DNA of 64,000 nt from Achromobacter arsenitoxydans SY8 (GCF_000236785.1 NZ_AGUF01000042.1:167635-231634), one strand, 5' to 3'; numbered from the stretch's first letter, positions 18,510 through 29,133 are shown. Numbers and translations are program-made. The notes: a model not told the origin generated them from the letters alone.

Positions 18510-19724
18510 ATGAAGCTGCACACCATCACTGCTGCACTGGCCATGGCGGGCCTGGGATTCGCGGGGGCAACCGCCCACGCTCAAGGTATCTCCGACGATG
18601 TCATCCGCATCGGCTTCATCACCGACATGTCGGGCGTCTACTCCGACATCGACGGCAAAGCCGGCCTGGACGCAATCCGCATGGCCATCGAAGATTTCGG
18701 CGGCACGGTCAACGGCAAGAAGATCGAAGTGGTCTCTGCCGACCACCAGAACAAGGCCGACGTGGCGTCGGCCCGCGCGCGCGAATGGTTCGACCAGCAG
18801 AAGGTCGACGTCATCATCGCCGGCACCAATTCGGCCACCAGCCTGGCCATGGCCGCCGTCGCGGCGGAAAAGAAGAAGCCCTTCATCGCCGTGGGCGCGG
18901 GCGCTTCCGACCTGACCAATGCCCAGTGCTCGCCCTACACCGTGCACTATGCGTACGACACCGTGGCGCTGGCGCGCGGCACCGGTTCCGCGGTCGTGAA
19001 GGACGGCGGCAAGAGCTGGTTCTTCCTGACCGCAGACTATGCCTTCGGCCACGCGCTCGAGCGCGACACGATGGCGGTCGTCAAGGCCGCCGGCGGCGAG
19101 GTGAAGGGCCAGGTCCGCGCGCCGCTGGGCGCCTCGGACTTCTCGTCCTTCCTGCTGCAGGCGCAGGCCTCCAAGGCCCAGATCCTGGGCATGGCCAATG
19201 CAGGCGGCGACACCATCAACACCATCAAGGCCGCCAACGAATTCGGCGTGACCAAGACCATGAAGATGGCCGGCCTGCTGGTGTTCATCAACGACGTCCA
19301 CTCGCTGGGCCTGGAAGCCACCAAGGGCATGTACCTGACCGACGGCTGGTACTGGGACCAATCCGACGCCTCGCGCGCCTGGGCCAAGAAGTTCGAATCC
19401 AAGGTCGGCCGCAAGCCGTCGATGCTGCAGGCGGGCGACTACTCGTCGGCAACGTTCTATCTCAACGCCGTCAAGGCCACCGGTTCGGATAACGGCGACG
19501 ACGTCATGAAGTGGATGAAGTCGAACAAGGTCAACGACTTCTTCGCCCAGGGCGGCTATGTGCGCGAAGACGGCCGCATGATCCACGACATGTACCTGAT
19601 GCAAGTGAAGACCCCTGCCGAGTCCAAGGGCCCGTGGGACTACTACAAGGTGGTGGCGACGCTGCCCGGCGACGAGGTCTACACCAAGCTGTCCGAGTCC
19701 ACCTGCAAGCTGGTCAAGAAGTAA
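18510..19724 (+). CDS. Liv-type periplasmic substrate-binding protein, system 1
   Basis: A 404-residue receptor with a signal peptide ending at AHAQG, then IRIGFITDMSGVYSDIDG, typical of the Peripla_BP_6 (LivJ-like) family. The start at 18510 is supported by AGAGGAG eight bases upstream. The large central and C-terminal part, with DGWYWDQSDASRAWAKKF, resembles receptors that in other proteobacteria bind aromatic or other hydrophobic acids more than leucine; this is an impression, not a demonstrated ligand. Confidence 0.9.
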   Translation: MKLHTITAALAMAGLGFAGATAHAQGISDDVIRIGFITDMSGVYSDIDGKAGLDAIRMAIEDFGGTVNGKKIEVVSADHQNKADVASARAREWFDQQKVDVIIAGTNSATSLAMAAVAAEKKKPFIAVGAGASDLTNAQCSPYTVHYAYDTVALARGTGSAVVKDGGKSWFFLTADYAFGHALERDTMAVVKAAGGEVKGQVRAPLGASDFSSFLLQAQASKAQILGMANAGGDTINTIKAANEFGVTKTMKMAGLLVFINDVHSLGLEATKGMYLTDGWYWDQSDASRAWAKKFESKVGRKPSMLQAGDYSSATFYLNAVKATGSDNGDDVMKWMKSNKVNDFFAQGGYVREDGRMIHDMYLMQVKTPAESKGPWDYYKVVATLPGDEVYTKLSESTCKLVKK

Positions 19725-19819
19725 CCAGCCCGTTTGATCCCGGATGCGACGCGGCCCGGAAGGCCGCGCCGCATCCCAACCAGCACGCTTCCTTCCGTAC
19801 CGCGCAGGATTTCCACAAG

Positions 19820-20703
<884 letters not shown>

Positions 20704-20707
<4 letters not shown>

Positions 20708-21687
20708 ATCGTCAATTCCTGGGCTATGCGGTCTTGGCCATTGTGGTGGCCTTGCTTCCCTTCGCCGGCGTGTATCCGATCTTCGCCATGAAGGTCATGT
20801 GCTACGCCCTCTTCGCCTGCGCCTTCAACCTGTTGCTGGGCTTTACCGGACTCCTGTCGTTCGGGCACGCCGCCTTCCTGGGCAGCGCGGCCTACGCCGC
20901 CGGACACAGCATGAAGGTCTGGGGCCTGCCCACCGAGCTCGGGCTGCTGTTCGGCGTGGCCGTGGCGGCGCTGCTGGGCCTGGCGATGGGCGCGCTTGCC
21001 ATCCGCCGTAGCGGCATCTACTTCGCCATGATCACGCTGGCGCTGTCGCAGATGGTGTTCTTCTTCTTCCTGCAGGCCAAGTTCACGGGCGGCGAAGACG
21101 GCCTGCAAAGCGTGCCGCGCGGCACCTTGCTGGGCCTGGTCGACCTGTCCAAGGACATCAACCTGTACTACCTGGTGATGGCGATTTTCATCATCGGCTA
21201 TTTCATCATCTGGCGCACCGTGAACTCGCCCTTCGGGCAGGTGCTGCAGGCATTGCGTGAAAACGAGCCGCGCGCCATTTCGCTGGGCTACGACGTAGAC
21301 CGCTTCAAGCTGGTGGCCTTCGTGCTGTCGGCCGCGCTGGCCGGCCTGGCGGGCGCCACCAAGACCCTGGTGTTCGTGTCGGCCACCCTGTCGGACGCCA
21401 CCTGGCAGATGTCCGGCCTGGTGATCCTGATGACGCTCATCGGCGGGCTGGGCACGCTGACCGGACCCGTATTGGGCGCGTTCATCGTCGTGCTGCTTGA
21501 AAACAAGGTCGGCGACTTCGGCCAGATGATGGCCAACCTGACCGGCGTGGAATGGTTCCTGCGCCTGGGCGAATCCGTCACCATCGTAAGCGGCCTGATC
21601 TTCGTAATCTGCGTGCTGGCCTTCCGCCGCGGCATCGTGGGCGAAGTGGGCGCGCTGATCAACCGGCGGCGCGCCGCGCGCGCCTGA
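20704..21687 (+). CDS. Liv-type ABC permease (LivM-like), system 1
   Basis: A 327-residue permease, last gene of the operon. It has the LivM pattern GFTGLLSFGHAAFLGSAAYAAG, LRENEPRAISLGYDVDRFKL as the EAA-like coupling loop, and LVILMTLIGGLGTLTGPVLGAF. It overlaps the LivH-like gene (ATGA). A strong hairpin follows. Confidence 0.92.
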
Positions 21688-21709
21688 TCCGGGCGCGGCA
21701 GTACACACC

Positions 21710-21736
21710 GACGGGGCCGCGCAATGCGGCCCCGTC
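21710..21736 (+). terminator. Hairpin at the end of Liv operon 1
   Basis: An 11-bp perfect stem (21710-21720 with 21726-21736) with a 5-nt loop lies 22 bp after the last stop codon. Only a weak T content follows (CTGCATTCC), so termination is likely but not certain. Confidence 0.6.
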
Positions 21737-21823
21737 TGCATTCCGGAACGCCATGACGCCCTGACGCCCCGCTGCAACAATGCCCCGTACAATGACCGGC
21801 ACCCCACTACACAGGTGCCGATC

Positions 21824-22837
21824 ATGCGCAACCCGCATTTCGCCGCCGGCCTGGGCGCGCTCGCGCTGGCCGCCGCCCTGCTGCCATCCCCCGCCGCCGC
21901 CGCGGCCCCCGCCTGCGAAGTCGACCGCCCCGTGCGTTTCAGCGGCCTGAACTGGGAATCCAACCTGGTCCTGGCCGGCATAGAACGCTACGTGCTGGAA
22001 CAGGGCTACGGCTGCAAGACTACCGTCGAAATCGGCGAAACCCTGCCCATGCTGGCCGCGCTGCAGCGTGGCGACGTGGACGTCACCCCCGAAGTCTGGC
22101 CCGGCCAGATCGAAGGCGCCTGGAAGAAAGCGCTGGCCAGCGGCAAGGTGCTGGGTGTGGGACACGTCTACGACGCCGGCGAAGGCTGGTATGTTCCGCG
22201 CTACACCGTCGAACGCCATCCAGACCTGAAGTCGGCCGCGGACCTGGCGCGCTTCAAAGAGGTATTTGCCGACCCCGAGGATCCGGGACGCGGCCGCATC
22301 TACGGCTGCCCGGCCGGCTGGGCCTGCGGCACGCTGAACGACAACCTGCTGCGGGCCCTGAAACTGGACAAGGACTACTCGCTGTTCGCGCCCGGCTCGG
22401 GCGCCGCGCAAAAGGCGGCCATCGTGTCGGCCTATAAGCGCAAGCGCGACATCGTCTTCTACTACTGGACGCCCACGTCGCTGGTCGGCGCGCTGGACCT
22501 GGTGAAGCTGGAGCTGCCGCCGTTCGATCAGGCCGCCTATACCTGCATGACCGATCCCAAATGCGCCAAACCCGTGGCCACCGAGTTCAAGCCCAATCCC
22601 GTGGTCACGGGCGTGAACGCCGATTTTGCCAAGTCGGCGCCGCGCCTCACCGAGTTCCTGTCCAAGCTGACCGTGCCCGACGACGCCATCGACGCGACGC
22701 TGGGCTGGCTGGAAACCGAAGGCAAGGAACCCGAAGACGCCGCGCGCTACTTCCTCAAACAGTACCCCGCCGTCTGGCGGCAATGGATGCCCGCGGACGT
22801 CGCCGACCGCGTGCAGGCGGCGCTGGCGCGCGAATAG
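21824..22837 (+). CDS. OpuAC/ProX-type substrate-binding protein, orphan
   Basis: A 337-residue periplasmic binding protein of the glycine betaine/choline/carnitine receptor family. The signal peptide ends in an Ala/Pro-rich stretch. FSGLNWESN follows near the start, with VDVTPEVWPGQ and FYYWTPTSL, where aromatic residues normally build a cage for quaternary amines. Start ATG at 21824 has AGGTG six bases upstream. No cognate ATPase or permease is adjacent, so it must pair with a distant transporter. Confidence 0.85.
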   Translation: MRNPHFAAGLGALALAAALLPSPAAAAAPACEVDRPVRFSGLNWESNLVLAGIERYVLEQGYGCKTTVEIGETLPMLAALQRGDVDVTPEVWPGQIEGAWKKALASGKVLGVGHVYDAGEGWYVPRYTVERHPDLKSAADLARFKEVFADPEDPGRGRIYGCPAGWACGTLNDNLLRALKLDKDYSLFAPGSGAAQKAAIVSAYKRKRDIVFYYWTPTSLVGALDLVKLELPPFDQAAYTCMTDPKCAKPVATEFKPNPVVTGVNADFAKSAPRLTEFLSKLTVPDDAIDATLGWLETEGKEPEDAARYFLKQYPAVWRQWMPADVADRVQAALARE

Positions 22838-22848
22838 GACCGCTTGCA

Positions 22849-22866
22849 GGCCGCCGCACGGCGGCC
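22849..22866 (+). terminator. Small hairpin after the betaine-type receptor
   Basis: GGCCGCC-GCAC-GGCGGCC, a 7-bp stem with a 4-nt loop, lies 11 bp after the stop codon. There is no T-run. Confidence 0.3.
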
Positions 22867-22954
22867 GCCCGGCTCAGGTATCCTGACGTTTCGGCAGAGC
22901 CGCCGAGGCGCCGCCCGCAGGCGCCAACCCGATTCAAGCGAAGGAAAGACAATC

Positions 22955-23800
22955 ATGGACGCCTTGTTCTGGCACAACGGTCACTGGACCACAGAAAATC
23001 CCAAACTGCTCGGCCCGGCCGACCACGCCTTCTGGATGGCCAGCATGGTCTTCGACGGCGCGCGCGCTTTCCGCGGCCTGACGCCGGACCTGGACCTGCA
23101 CTGCCAGCGCGTGGTGCGCTCGGCCGAGAAGATGCTGATGAAGCCGCAGATGGACTGGGAAGAAATCCAGAAGCTGTGCCTGCAGGCGGTCGCCAAGTTT
23201 CCGGAAGGCGCCGAACTCTACATCAAGCCCATGTTCTTCTGCGCCGACGGCTTCCTGCTGCCCGACGCCGACAAGACCCAGTTCGTGCTGCATGTGTTCA
23301 AGGTGCCGATGCCGGGCGACCAAGGCTTTTCGGCCTGCTTCTCCAGCTTTGCGCGGTCGTGGCCCAACATGGCGCCCACCGACGCCAAGGCCTCCTGCCT
23401 GTACCCCAATGGCCAGCGCGCCATCCGCGAAGCCGCGGAAAAGGGCTTCGACAACGCCATCATGCTGGACGGCGCAGGCAACATCGCCGAATTCGCCACC
23501 AGCAACCTGTGGCTGGCCAAGAATGGCGTCGTGTCCACGCCCGTGGACAATGGCACCTTCCTGAACGGCATCACGCGCCGCCGCGTGCTGGCGCTGCTGA
23601 AGGCAGACGGAATCGACGTGCAGGAGCGCAGCCTGACCCGCGCCGACGTCGAGGAAGCCGACGAAGTGTTCTCGTCGGGCAACTACGGCAAGGTGGTGCA
23701 CGTGAACCGCGTGGAAGCGCGCCCCCTGGAATACGGTCCGCTGGCGCGCCGCGCGCACCAGCTGTATATGGACTACGCGGAAAGCACTCGCCGCGGGTAA
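22955..23800 (+). CDS. PLP class IV aminotransferase (branched-chain type)
   Basis: The 281-residue enzyme belongs to fold-type IV transaminases (IlvE/DAAT/PabC). It has FDGARAFRG near the N-terminus, the PLP lysine region DAKASCLYPN, then GFDNAIMLDGAGNIAEFATSNLW and the phosphate-loop LNGITRRRVL. Branched-chain amino acid transaminase is the best guess, but it is somewhat shorter than E. coli IlvE (309) and D-amino acid or lyase variants cannot be excluded. ATG 22955 follows AAGGAAAG. It converges with the MBL gene, leaving 10 bp between stops. Confidence 0.85.
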   Translation: MDALFWHNGHWTTENPKLLGPADHAFWMASMVFDGARAFRGLTPDLDLHCQRVVRSAEKMLMKPQMDWEEIQKLCLQAVAKFPEGAELYIKPMFFCADGFLLPDADKTQFVLHVFKVPMPGDQGFSACFSSFARSWPNMAPTDAKASCLYPNGQRAIREAAEKGFDNAIMLDGAGNIAEFATSNLWLAKNGVVSTPVDNGTFLNGITRRRVLALLKADGIDVQERSLTRADVEEADEVFSSGNYGKVVHVNRVEARPLEYGPLARRAHQLYMDYAESTRRG

Positions 23801-23810
23801 TGCCTGCGGT

Positions 23811-24623
23811 TCAATCCTCCCGCGGCGGCAGATGCAGCATCGCCACGTGGGGGGAACTATCCCAACGTGGATAGCGCTCCAGCACCGCCGGGTCGTGGCC
23901 GGGCACCACGTGCTGGTCGGATTGCGCCGCGCCATACAGCTTGGCGTAGCCCGACAGCATCTGTGCGGTGTTGTAGACGATCGGGAATGGCCGCCCCTGC
24001 GCCATGTTCTCGTAGTAATGGCTGGCGTCCGAAGCCAGCACGACCCAGCCGCGTGCGGTATGCACCCGCAGCGCCTGCAGCCCTTTGGTATGGCCGCCTA
24101 TTTTCAGCAGTTCGATGCCGGGCAGCAGTTCCCCGTCGCCGTCGTGGAAGACAACCCGGTCCTCGTAGACCCGCCGGACCAGCGCAATGACATCCTCGAC
24201 CGCGTACGCGTGACGCAGGGGCTCGAAACACATGCAGCGGCCGGTGGCGTAATCCATCTCGTCGTCCTGCACATGGAAGCGCGCCTCGGGCAGCAGGTCC
24301 AGGTTGCCCGCATGGTCGTAATGCAGATGCGTCAGCACCACATGCTGCACATCGCCAGGCTGCACCCCGAGCGCGGCCAGCGCCTGGATCGGGCACTGGA
24401 TAAGCTCGCGGCGGCGCCTGCGGGCCATGTCCGCATTGAATCCGGTGTCGACGAGTACGACCCGGCCTTCTCCCCGCACCAGCCACACGAAGAAATCCAT
24501 GGGCATGTCGCCCTCGTGCGGGTCGCCGCCCAGGAAATTGTCGCGCCGCTGGCGCGGCATCCGGGCGTAGCGGATGGCGTAGACCTCATACTCGGGGGGC
24601 ATGGCTGGCATCGCGGCGCTCAT
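23811..24623 (-). CDS. Metallo-beta-lactamase-fold hydrolase (lactonase-like)
   Basis: A 270-residue metallohydrolase with the dinuclear zinc motif HLHYDHAG (H99, H101, D103, H104), a later Zn His in IGGHTKG, an Asp in LASDASHY, and PGHDP near the end. The spacing resembles the AHL lactonase branch, which opens lactone rings, but other esters or thioesters are possible. It is the last gene of the unit: its start lies 1 bp after the upstream ATPase stop. This tight coupling suggests it acts on the imported compound or a pathway lactone rather than in quorum quenching. Confidence 0.85.
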   Translation of the reverse strand: MSAAMPAMPPEYEVYAIRYARMPRQRRDNFLGGDPHEGDMPMDFFVWLVRGEGRVVLVDTGFNADMARRRRRELIQCPIQALAALGVQPGDVQHVVLTHLHYDHAGNLDLLPEARFHVQDDEMDYATGRCMCFEPLRHAYAVEDVIALVRRVYEDRVVFHDGDGELLPGIELLKIGGHTKGLQALRVHTARGWVVLASDASHYYENMAQGRPFPIVYNTAQMLSGYAKLYGAAQSDQHVVPGHDPAVLERYPRWDSSPHVAMLHLPPRED

Positions 24624-24624
24624 T

Positions 24625-25338
24625 TCAGACTCCAAGATAGGCCTTTTGCACAAATGGATCGGCCAGCAGATCCTCGCCCTTGCCGCTGCGCACGACCTGG
24701 CCGTGCTCGAACGCATGCGCCTGGTGCGCCAACCGCAGGGCCAGCCGCGCATTCTGCTCGACCAGCACAATGGCGATGCCGCTTTCGCGGTTGATGCGCT
24801 GGATGGCGCCGGCGATCTCGGCCACGATCTTGGGCGCGATGCCCAGCGACGGCTCGTCCAGCATCAGCAAACGGGGTTGCGCCATCATCGCACGCCCGAT
24901 CGCCACCATCTGCTGCTCGCCGCCCGACAAGGATCCGGCCAACTGGGCGCGACGCTCCTGCACACGAGGAAAGAGCGCATAAATTTCGTCCAGGCGCGCA
25001 CGCACGTTGGCGCGCGACCCCACCGTATGCGCGCCCGCCATCAGGTTGTCCAGCACGGTCATTCGGCCGAAGAGCCGCCGCCCCTCCGGCGACAGAGACA
25101 GGCCCGCCGATACCCGCGCCGCCGATCCCAGCCGCGCGATGTCCCGCCCCTCGAAGAGGATCCGGCCGCCCGCCACCGGCTCCAGCCCGATCAGGGCTTT
25201 GAGCGTGGAACTCTTGCCCGCCCCATTCGAGCCGACCAGCGCGACGATCTCTCCCTGTTCGACATTGAAGCTGACGCCGCGCACCGCTTCCAGCTGCCCG
25301 TAGCGCACATTCAGATTCTGGACTTCAAGCATGGGCAT
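24625..25338 (-). CDS. Liv-type ABC ATPase (LivF-like), system 2
   Basis: A 237-residue ATPase with normal Walker A GSNGAGKSS, signature LSGGEQQMVAIGRAM, Walker [11 protein letters not shown] and switch VEQN. I prefer the ATG at 25338 (protein MPMLEVQN), which overlaps the end of the LivG-like gene and has GGAG nine bases upstream. ATGs at 25353 and 25332 are alternatives. Confidence 0.92.
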   Translation of the reverse strand: MPMLEVQNLNVRYGQLEAVRGVSFNVEQGEIVALVGSNGAGKSSTLKALIGLEPVAGGRILFEGRDIARLGSAARVSAGLSLSPEGRRLFGRMTVLDNLMAGAHTVGSRANVRARLDEIYALFPRVQERRAQLAGSLSGGEQQMVAIGRAMMAQPRLLMLDEPSLGIAPKIVAEIAGAIQRINRESGIAIVLVEQNARLALRLAHQAHAFEHGQVVRSGKGEDLLADPFVQKAYLGV

Positions 25339-26107
25339 AGTCGGGCGCTCCAAGATAGGCTTCGATCACGGCGGGGTTGTCGCGGATGGCTTGTGGCGAG
25401 CCTTCGGCGATCTTCTCGCCCTGGACCAGCACCACGATGCGGTGGCAAAGCTCCATGACCAGCGCCATGTGGTGCTCGACGAGCAGCATCGTCAGCCCCT
25501 CTTCGGCCTGCAGGCGGCGCAGGAGGCGCCCGAGCTCGTTGCATTCCTCGTGGTTCAGCCCCGCGGCGGGTTCATCCAGCAGCAACATGCGCGGGCGGCA
25601 CGCCAGCGCCACGGCAATGCCCAGCTTCTTCTGCAGGCCATAGGCCAGCGCCCCCGCCGGGGCGTCGCGCCAGGCCTGCAGATCCAGCAGCGTCAGCAGC
25701 CGGTCTACCTCGCTTGCGATTTCGGGCGGCGACAGCAGATCCTCGTTGCGCCCCGCCAGGCGCCGCAGCCACGAATGCCGCACGCGCGACAGCATGCCCC
25801 GATGAATGTTTTCGGCCACGGTGACGTCGGGGTAAGTCGACGTGGACTGGAACGTGCGCGCCAGGCCCTGCACGACCACGCGGCTGGGCGGTCCGCCGGA
25901 GATGTCGCGGCCCTCGAAATGGACCGTGCCGGCGGAGGGGGGCATGGTGCCGCTGATGACGTTGAATGCGGTCGTCTTGCCCGCGCCATTGGGCCCGATC
26001 AGGCCCACGATTTCGCCCTGGGCGACGGAGAAGTCCAGGCCGCGCAGCGCCGCCAGGCCGCCGAAACTGCGCGACAGGCCCCGCACCTGCAATAGAGGCT
26101 GGTTCAT
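25325..26107 (-). CDS. Liv-type ABC ATPase (LivG-like), system 2
   Basis: A 260-residue ATPase with Walker A GPNGAGKTT, LAYGLQKKLGIAVAL in the signature position, [14 protein letters not shown] and VEHHM. It starts at 26107 with a 4-bp overlap with the permease gene. A far longer open frame extends upstream but is out of frame with the permease and is rejected. Confidence 0.92.
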   Translation of the reverse strand: MNQPLLQVRGLSRSFGGLAALRGLDFSVAQGEIVGLIGPNGAGKTTAFNVISGTMPPSAGTVHFEGRDISGGPPSRVVVQGLARTFQSTSTYPDVTVAENIHRGMLSRVRHSWLRRLAGRNEDLLSPPEIASEVDRLLTLLDLQAWRDAPAGALAYGLQKKLGIAVALACRPRMLLLDEPAAGLNHEECNELGRLLRRLQAEEGLTMLLVEHHMALVMELCHRIVVLVQGEKIAEGSPQAIRDNPAVIEAYLGAPDYAHA

Positions 26108-27078
26108 TGCAACTCCTTGCGCCGGCGCGCCTGCCACGGCCCCGGCAGTCCGGCGAGGCCCGCCGGCAGAAAACGCAGGATCAGGATCAGCGCTGCGCCA
26201 TAGAAAATATGCTGCGTCTGCACTGCGCCGCGGAACAGTTCTGGCAATGGCGTCAGCACCATGGCACCAATCAGGCCGCCCCAGATCGAGCGGCGTCCGC
26301 CGATAACCAGCATGATGATGAAACCGATGGAAATGCTGGCGTTGAAGGACTCCGGCGACACATAGCCCACGTAACGCGCCTGCAGTGCGCCCCCGGCAGC
26401 AGCCAGCGCGCAGCCTCCGACAAAGGCGCACAGCTGGATGCGGCGCACGCTCAAACCGGTGGATTCGGCAAGTGCGGGGTTCTCGGCCACGGCGTCGATG
26501 GCGTGGCCGAACGGGCGCCTGGCCACCGCGCCCAGCAGCGCGACAGAGCCCAGCGCCACGCACAGCGCCAAGCCATAGAAGCCTGCGCGCGTGTCGAACA
26601 CCATGCCCGCCAGTGCGGCCGGCTGGATGCCGGTAATGCCATTGGCGCCGCCGGACCACGATGCGCCGTCCAGCAGGATCAGCCGGACCAGTTCGCCGAA
26701 CGCAAACGTGACCAGGACGAAATAAACGCCCTTGAGCCGCAGGATGATCGCGCCCAGCGCCAGCGCGACCACCGCCGCCAGCGCCACGCCGGCCAGTGTG
26801 GACGGCATGAAGCCCCACTCCAGGTGGCGGGAGGCCAGGACCGAGCCATAGGCGCCCACCGCGACGTAGGCGGCATGCCCGAGCGACAACTGCCCGCAGC
26901 GTGCGATCAGCGCCAGTCCGTTGACGATCAGGATGTTCAGGCAGGTCAGCACCGCCAGGTGCTGCACGAACGGCCCCGCGAACCAGGGCGCGGCCGCGGC
27001 CGCGGCCAGGAAGACCCGCAGCAGCCAGCGCAGGGGCGCTGGCCGCGCAAGGCCGGTATCAAGCGAAATAGCAGTCAT
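26104..27078 (-). CDS. Liv-type ABC permease (LivM-like), system 2
   Basis: A 324-residue membrane permease with about 8-9 hydrophobic segments. It shows ARCGQLSLGHAAYVAVGAYG near the start, the coupling loop AENPALAESTGLSVRRIQL, and IGFIIMLVIGGRRSIWGGLIGA. Three base pairs separate it from the LivH-like gene. Confidence 0.92.
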   Translation of the reverse strand: MTAISLDTGLARPAPLRWLLRVFLAAAAAAPWFAGPFVQHLAVLTCLNILIVNGLALIARCGQLSLGHAAYVAVGAYGSVLASRHLEWGFMPSTLAGVALAAVVALALGAIILRLKGVYFVLVTFAFGELVRLILLDGASWSGGANGITGIQPAALAGMVFDTRAGFYGLALCVALGSVALLGAVARRPFGHAIDAVAENPALAESTGLSVRRIQLCAFVGGCALAAAGGALQARYVGYVSPESFNASISIGFIIMLVIGGRRSIWGGLIGAMVLTPLPELFRGAVQTQHIFYGAALILILRFLPAGLAGLPGPWQARRRKELQ

Positions 27079-27081
27079 GGC

Positions 27082-27951
27082 TTATGCCTCCCCACGGCCC
27101 AGCAGCCCCTTGGGCCGCACGACCAGCATCACGATCACAATGGCGAAGATCAGCATGTCCGCCGTGCTGCTTTCGAACAGCAGGCTGCCGTAGCTTTCGG
27201 CCAGCCCCAGCGCCAGCCCCGCCACCGCGGCGCCCGGAATGCTGCCCAGTCCGCCCAGAATCACCACGATGAACGCCTTGAGCAGCGGGGTCGCGCCGAC
27301 GAAGGGCGACACCGAGAACAGAGGCGCCATCAGCGCGCCGGCCACCGCCGCCAGCCCCACGCCCAGGCCGAATCCCAGCGGGTAGTAGATGCGCGATCGG
27401 ATGCCCTGAATGGCGGCGATCTGGAAATCCTCGACGACCGCGCGCAGCGCGCGCCCTGGCCGGGAATACCGCAGGAATCCGTACAGCAGCGCCAGAGCGA
27501 GCAGCGCGAACACCACCACGTAGACCCGCGACAGCGGCACCACCACCTTGCCCATGCGCGCCGTACCTTGGGCGACCGCCGGCATGGACAGCGGGTCGGG
27601 GCCGAAGAACATCAGCGCCAGGTTCTGCAGGATCATCGCCAGCCCGATGGTGGCGATCATGCCGTTGAGCTCGTCGCGCCGGAACGGCTTGAGTACGCCC
27701 CATTCCAGGACCGCGCCGCCCGCCACCGACAGCGCGAAGGTCAGCGCCACGGCCGGCAGGAAGGAAAAGCCCGCCTGGGTCGTCAGGAAGTAAGCGCCGA
27801 AGGCGCCCAGCATGTAGAACTCGCCATGGGCGAAGTTCACCATCCGCATCACGCCAAAAACCAGCGTGAAGCCCACGGCCATGAGCAGGTACAGCAGCCC
27901 CACGATCAGCCCGTTGATCGTGGCCTGCGTCAGCAGAATGCTCCAATCCAC
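27082..27951 (-). CDS. Liv-type ABC permease (LivH-like), system 2
   Basis: A 289-residue permease beginning MDWSILLTQATINGLIVG. It has the hallmark GVMRMVNFAHGEFYMLGAFGA, an EDFQIAAIQGIRSRIYY coupling loop and VVILGGLGSIPGAAVAGLALG. It follows the receptor gene by 18 bp on the same strand. Confidence 0.92.
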   Translation of the reverse strand: MDWSILLTQATINGLIVGLLYLLMAVGFTLVFGVMRMVNFAHGEFYMLGAFGAYFLTTQAGFSFLPAVALTFALSVAGGAVLEWGVLKPFRRDELNGMIATIGLAMILQNLALMFFGPDPLSMPAVAQGTARMGKVVVPLSRVYVVVFALLALALLYGFLRYSRPGRALRAVVEDFQIAAIQGIRSRIYYPLGFGLGVGLAAVAGALMAPLFSVSPFVGATPLLKAFIVVILGGLGSIPGAAVAGLALGLAESYGSLLFESSTADMLIFAIVIVMLVVRPKGLLGRGEA

Positions 27952-27969
27952 GTCGTATCCCCCGCCGCG

Positions 27970-29133
27970 CTAGCGGCATCCCTCGACGGTGCAGCGGGCG
28001 CGGATCACTTCGCGGCCGTCCTTGACCTCGGCGACGTAGAAAGGCGCGTTCAGCTGGTGGTTGATGCCATACATGGCCTGACCCGTCCAGCTCAGCTTGC
28101 CCAGCGAGCCGTCGAAGCCATCCAGCTTTTCCATTTCCACGCGCACGCGCTCGGTGTCCTCTACCGTACCGGCACGGCGCATGGCCTCGAACAGCATGTT
28201 GGTGCCGTCGTAAAAGGCCGGGCTGAAGCCGTTCATCGGATGCTTGTACTTGGCGGCGTAGAGCGCCGCATAGGCCTGGGTGGCCGGCAAATCCGGATCA
28301 ATGGGCGTATGGACCAGCATGCCTTCGGCGGCCTGCTTGCCAGCGACGTTGACGATCTCCTGTGTGGCCGGCCCGCCGGTGCGCACAATCTTTCCTTCAA
28401 AGCCTAGCTCGCGCGCCTGCTTGACGATCAGGCCCGCCGTGGTGGGCGAATTGCCGTCCAGTTCGATGGCGTCGATGCCGCGCGCCATCATGCGGGTCAG
28501 CATGGGCACGAAGTCCACGCGGTCGCGCTCGAAAAATTCCTTGGTCGCCAGGGCCGCCCCAGCCTTCTTGTAGGCGCCTTCCAGGTCCAGGGCGATCTGC
28601 TGCCCGGTCTCGTCATTGGGGAAAAGCGCACCGACCTTGCGCAGGCCCTGCGCCTTGACCAGCCAGTCAATCTGCGGCTGCGAGACCTCGGCGGTAGTGA
28701 CGTTCGGACGGAAGGTGTAGGGTTTGTCCGCGGCCAGCGCCTTGGCGGTAAAGCCCAGCGTCAGCAGGATCACCTTGTTCTTTTCGGTCATCGGCTGGAT
28801 GGCCAGCACTGGCGCCGACCCGACCGGGCCGATCACATAGCGCACCTTGTCCTCGAACACCAGGCGGTTCGCCACCGTGACGGCCTCGTTGGCCTGGTAT
28901 TTGTCATCGTACGCAACGACCTGGACACGATACTTCTTGCCCCCCACTTCCAGGCCGCCGGCCTCGTTCACCTGGTCGGCCGCGACCTCGGCGGCGTTCT
29001 TCATGCCCTGCCCCCATGCGGCGCCCGCGCCGGACAGCGTGACCAGGGCGCCCAGCTTCAACGTTTCTTGCGCCTGAACGGCGGGGACTGCGGCCAGAGC
29101 GAAAGCGCCGGCCAGAATGATCGGATAACGCAT
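27970..29133 (-). CDS. Liv-type periplasmic substrate-binding protein, system 2
   Basis: A 387-residue receptor with a signal peptide ending in VQAQE, then LKLGALVTLSGAGAAWGQ, of the Peripla_BP_6 family. Start at 29133 has AGGAGAC upstream. A C-terminal pair of cysteines (ARCTVEGCR) may form a disulfide. It sits directly behind a hydrolase and an SCP2-like gene, which suggests the importer serves the catabolic island; the ligand is unknown. Confidence 0.9.
   Translation of the reverse strand: MRYPIILAGAFALAAVPAVQAQETLKLGALVTLSGAGAAWGQGMKNAAEVAADQVNEAGGLEVGGKKYRVQVVAYDDKYQANEAVTVANRLVFEDKVRYVIGPVGSAPVLAIQPMTEKNKVILLTLGFTAKALAADKPYTFRPNVTTAEVSQPQIDWLVKAQGLRKVGALFPNDETGQQIALDLEGAYKKAGAALATKEFFERDRVDFVPMLTRMMARGIDAIELDGNSPTTAGLIVKQARELGFEGKIVRTGGPATQEIVNVAGKQAAEGMLVHTPIDPDLPATQAYAALYAAKYKHPMNGFSPAFYDGTNMLFEAMRRAGTVEDTERVRVEMEKLDGFDGSLGKLSWTGQAMYGINHQLNAPFYVAEVKDGREVIRARCTVEGCR

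Noticed and set aside
23811-24623. Quorum-quenching AHL lactonase
   Set aside because: The motif is shared by many MBL hydrolases and the operon context is catabolic; function left open.
25966-28407. 813-codon plus-strand frame opposite the Liv permeases of system 2
   Set aside because: Composition is dominated by His, Gln, Arg and Asp; the opposite strand encodes typical permeases with correct overlaps.
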